Shown: piece by piece, positions 13,709-15,408 of the stretch
How the letters are laid out: each line of letters starts with the position of its first letter
Position numbering within the stretch: the stretch's first letter is position 1
Origin: Rhodospirillaceae bacterium
GTDB taxonomy: Bacteria; Pseudomonadota; Alphaproteobacteria; UBA8366; GCA-2717185
Reading direction: 5' to 3'
Assembly: GCA_028817685.1 (NCBI GenBank)
Contig: JAPPPC010000844.1
Coordinates: forward strand, 1-15,408
DNA: 15,408 nt
Notes under the pieces: model-generated
Database searches by the model: none
What the model was told of the DNA's origin: nothing
The model's input: only the letters and a program-made list of their open reading frames with translations
Position numbers and translations under genes: made by a program

Positions 13709-13736
13709 TTGCTGGTCAAGGGGCGCTCGCTATACT
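13709..13736 (+). promoter_or_regulatory. Predicted promoter of the PfkB kinase gene
   Basis: TTGCTG (13709-13714) and TATACT (13731-13736; 5 of 6 matches to TATAAT) are spaced by 16 bases. The transcript would start near 13743, leaving a leader of about 29 bases with an AGGA ribosome-binding site before the ATG at 13772. Confidence 0.5.
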
Positions 13737-13771
13737 CGCCGCCATTCCGAAAAATAACGAAGGATACGGAT

Positions 13772-14752
13772 ATGACCGATTTCGACCTCCTCGGTATCGG
13801 CAACGCGCTCGTCGATGTCGTGGTGCAGGCCGATGACGCCTTTCTTGCCGAACACACGCTGGACAAGGGCGGCATGATGCTGGTCGATCCGGATCGGTCC
13901 GATTTCCTCTATTCCAAGATGGGGCCGGCGACGGAAAGTTCCGGCGGGTCTTGCGGCAATACGATGGCCGGCTTCGCCTCGCTCGGCGGACGCGGCGCCT
14001 ATATCGGCAAGGTGCGCGACGATGATTTCGGCAAGGTGTTCCGGCACGATCTGGATGCGATCGGCGTCACCTTCGCGACGCCGCCGGCATCGGACGGCCC
14101 GGGGACGGGGCGGTGCCTGGTCCTGGTCACGCCGGATGCGCAGCGCACCATGTGCACGACCCTTGGGGCAGCGACTTCGTTGACCACCGCCGATATCGAC
14201 GACGCGCAGGTGCGCGCATCTTCGGTCATCTATATGGAAGGCTATCTGTTCGATCCGCCGGAAGCGAAAGCCGCCTTCGTGCACGCGGCCGAGGTGGCGC
14301 ATGCCGCGGATCGCAAGGTCTCGATCACCCTGTCCGACAGTTTCTGCGTCGACCGGCACCGCGCCGCCTTCGCGCATCTGGTCGACAACCACATCGATAT
14401 CCTGTTCGCCAATGAGGACGAAATCGTCTCGCTGTACGAGGCCTCGGGCTTTGACGAAGCGGTCCAGGCGGTGCGTGGCCGATGCGAGATCGCCTGTCTG
14501 ACGCGCAGCGCCGAAGGCTCGGTGATCGTTGCCGGCGACGACGTGATCGAGATCCCGGCGGCCCCCGTCGACGCGGTCGTCGATACCACCGGGGCCGGCG
14601 ATCTCTATGCCGCCGGTTTCCTCTACGGCTACACGCAAGGAAAGTCACTGGCGGAGAGCGGCGCGATCGGCGGCATCGCTGCGGCGGAGGTGATCGCCCA
14701 TTACGGCGCCCGGCCGGCAGTGTCGTTGCGCGATCTGTTGCCGGCCGGGTGA
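13772..14752 (+). CDS. PfkB-family kinase, probable adenosine kinase
   Basis: 326-residue ribokinase-family sugar/nucleoside kinase. The N-terminal glycine-rich region SSGGSCGNTMAGFASLGG (56-73) matches the first PfkB signature, and DTTGAGDLYAAGF (271-283) is the second, with catalytic Asp277. The opening LLGIGNALVDVVV and the overall layout match the proteins annotated as adenosine kinase in alphaproteobacteria, which would phosphorylate adenosine to AMP for purine salvage; ribokinase- or fructokinase-like activity cannot be excluded. The ATG at 13772 is preferred over a GTG/ATG extension to 13682 because AGGA precedes it, it begins the first beta strand, and a promoter lies in between. The AmpG-like gene follows after 64 bases on the same strand. 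Confidence 0.88.
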   Translation: MTDFDLLGIGNALVDVVVQADDAFLAEHTLDKGGMMLVDPDRSDFLYSKMGPATESSGGSCGNTMAGFASLGGRGAYIGKVRDDDFGKVFRHDLDAIGVTFATPPASDGPGTGRCLVLVTPDAQRTMCTTLGAATSLTTADIDDAQVRASSVIYMEGYLFDPPEAKAAFVHAAEVAHAADRKVSITLSDSFCVDRHRAAFAHLVDNHIDILFANEDEIVSLYEASGFDEAVQAVRGRCEIACLTRSAEGSVIVAGDDVIEIPAAPVDAVVDTTGAGDLYAAGFLYGYTQGKSLAESGAIGGIAAAEVIAHYGARPAVSLRDLLPAG

Positions 14753-14816
14753 GGGATGACGACGCGGTGATCCCCGCTTTCCCGCCCCGCGGGCACAGGC
14801 GCGCCGGCCCGCCGGC

Positions 14817-15408
14817 ATGAGAAGTTGGCAGGACGCGGCCTGGATTTATGGCGACCGGCGGGTCGCATCGCTGTTCTTCTTCGGCTTTTCCAGCGGGCTG
14901 CCGCTGGCGCTGACCGGGGCGACACTGGCGGCCTGGTTCACCGAGGCCGGCGCGTCGCTCACCGAAATCGGCTTGGTCAGCCTTGTCGGACTGGCCTACG
15001 CCGTCAAGTTCCTGTGGTCGCCTCTGGTCGACCGCCTGCCGCTGCCGCTATTGACCCGCATGCTGGGCCGGCGCCGCGGCTGGCTGTTGTTTTCGCAATT
15101 TGCGTTGGCCGTCGCCTTGCTGGGCCTTGCCGCCGCCGATCCCGCGACCCTGCGCGGCTGGACCGTGTTCTGGGCTGCGGTCGTGGCCTTCGCCTCGGCG
15201 ACTCAAGACATCGCCATCGACGCCTACCGGACCGAGATTTTGGAGGACGACCAGCTTGGTGCCGGCGCGGCGGTGCTGGTGTTCGGCTACCGGGTCGCGA
15301 TGGTGACGTCGGGCGGCGGCGCGCTGATTCTGGCCGGCACGCTCGGCTGGGGCTGGGCCTATGGGTGCATGGCGGCGCTGATGGGGGTCGGGATCGCCGC
15401 GGTGCTGA
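14817..15408 (+). CDS. ampG: AmpG-family MFS transporter (N-terminal part, continues past window)
   Basis: 197 codons are visible before the window edge. The protein begins with an amphipathic stretch and then FFFGFSSGLPLALTGATLAAW, the conserved first helix of AmpG muropeptide permeases; EIGLVSLVGLAYAVKFLWSPLVDR and the QDIAIDAYRTE segment (about residues 128-138) are also typical of the family. AmpG imports GlcNAc-anhydroMurNAc-peptides from the periplasm for cell-wall recycling. Five or so transmembrane helices are present here of the expected 12 or more. The start at 14817 has no good ribosome-binding site (GC-rich leader). Function as a peptidoglycan-recycling permease is inferred from family membership. 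Confidence 0.88.
   Translation, partial: MRSWQDAAWIYGDRRVASLFFFGFSSGLPLALTGATLAAWFTEAGASLTEIGLVSLVGLAYAVKFLWSPLVDRLPLPLLTRMLGRRRGWLLFSQFALAVALLGLAAADPATLRGWTVFWAAVVAFASATQDIAIDAYRTEILEDDQLGAGAAVLVFGYRVAMVTSGGGALILAGTLGWGWAYGCMAALMGVGIAAVL

Overview
The window is GC-rich, tightly packed bacterial chromosome, most likely from an alphaproteobacterium of Rhodospirillales type. This is inferred from protein character: a CenR/OtpR-like response regulator, a DUF2244 protein beside nth, an EI24-family membrane protein, an alphaproteobacterial-type PfkB sugar kinase and a bactofilin. Codons end mostly in G or C throughout. There is no tRNA, rRNA, CRISPR array, insertion sequence or phage gene, and no gene-free stretch longer than about 135 bases.

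Region 1 (1-5842) is the interesting part. Two divergent, tightly overlapping units meet at about 1661-1771. Leftward: a CDP-alcohol phosphatidyltransferase-family membrane enzyme, then a GTP cyclohydrolase II whose N-terminal part looks like a decayed RibB domain and which runs off the left edge. Rightward: a RibD reductase-domain protein without deaminase domain, a BchC-like MDR dehydrogenase, a 6-pyruvoyl-tetrahydropterin synthase (PTPS/QueD)-like protein lacking key zinc and catalytic residues, a GT4 glycosyltransferase and a SAM methyltransferase. The enzymes of lumazine and riboflavin formation are absent. I read this as a candidate biosynthetic locus that draws a GTP-derived pyrimidine or pterin intermediate away from riboflavin, reduces and tailors it with a sugar and a methyl group, and possibly joins it to a CDP-activated alcohol. 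I know of no described pathway with this set; the product is unknown.

Region 2 (5843-8675) holds a response regulator with no adjacent kinase, a secreted Sel1-repeat protein and dapB (lysine/diaminopimelate synthesis). Three GANTC sites lie within 31 bases upstream of the Sel1 gene.

Region 3 (8691-10583) has an ftrA-like regulator divergent from a glutathione S-transferase, with a perfect 8-bp inverted repeat in their shared promoter region, followed by a small secreted protein of unknown role.

Region 4 (10675-15408) is housekeeping and envelope: a DUF2244 membrane protein divergent from nth, then a lipoprotein, a bactofilin and an EI24 membrane protein on the minus strand, then a PfkB kinase and the start of an AmpG-like transporter on the plus strand.
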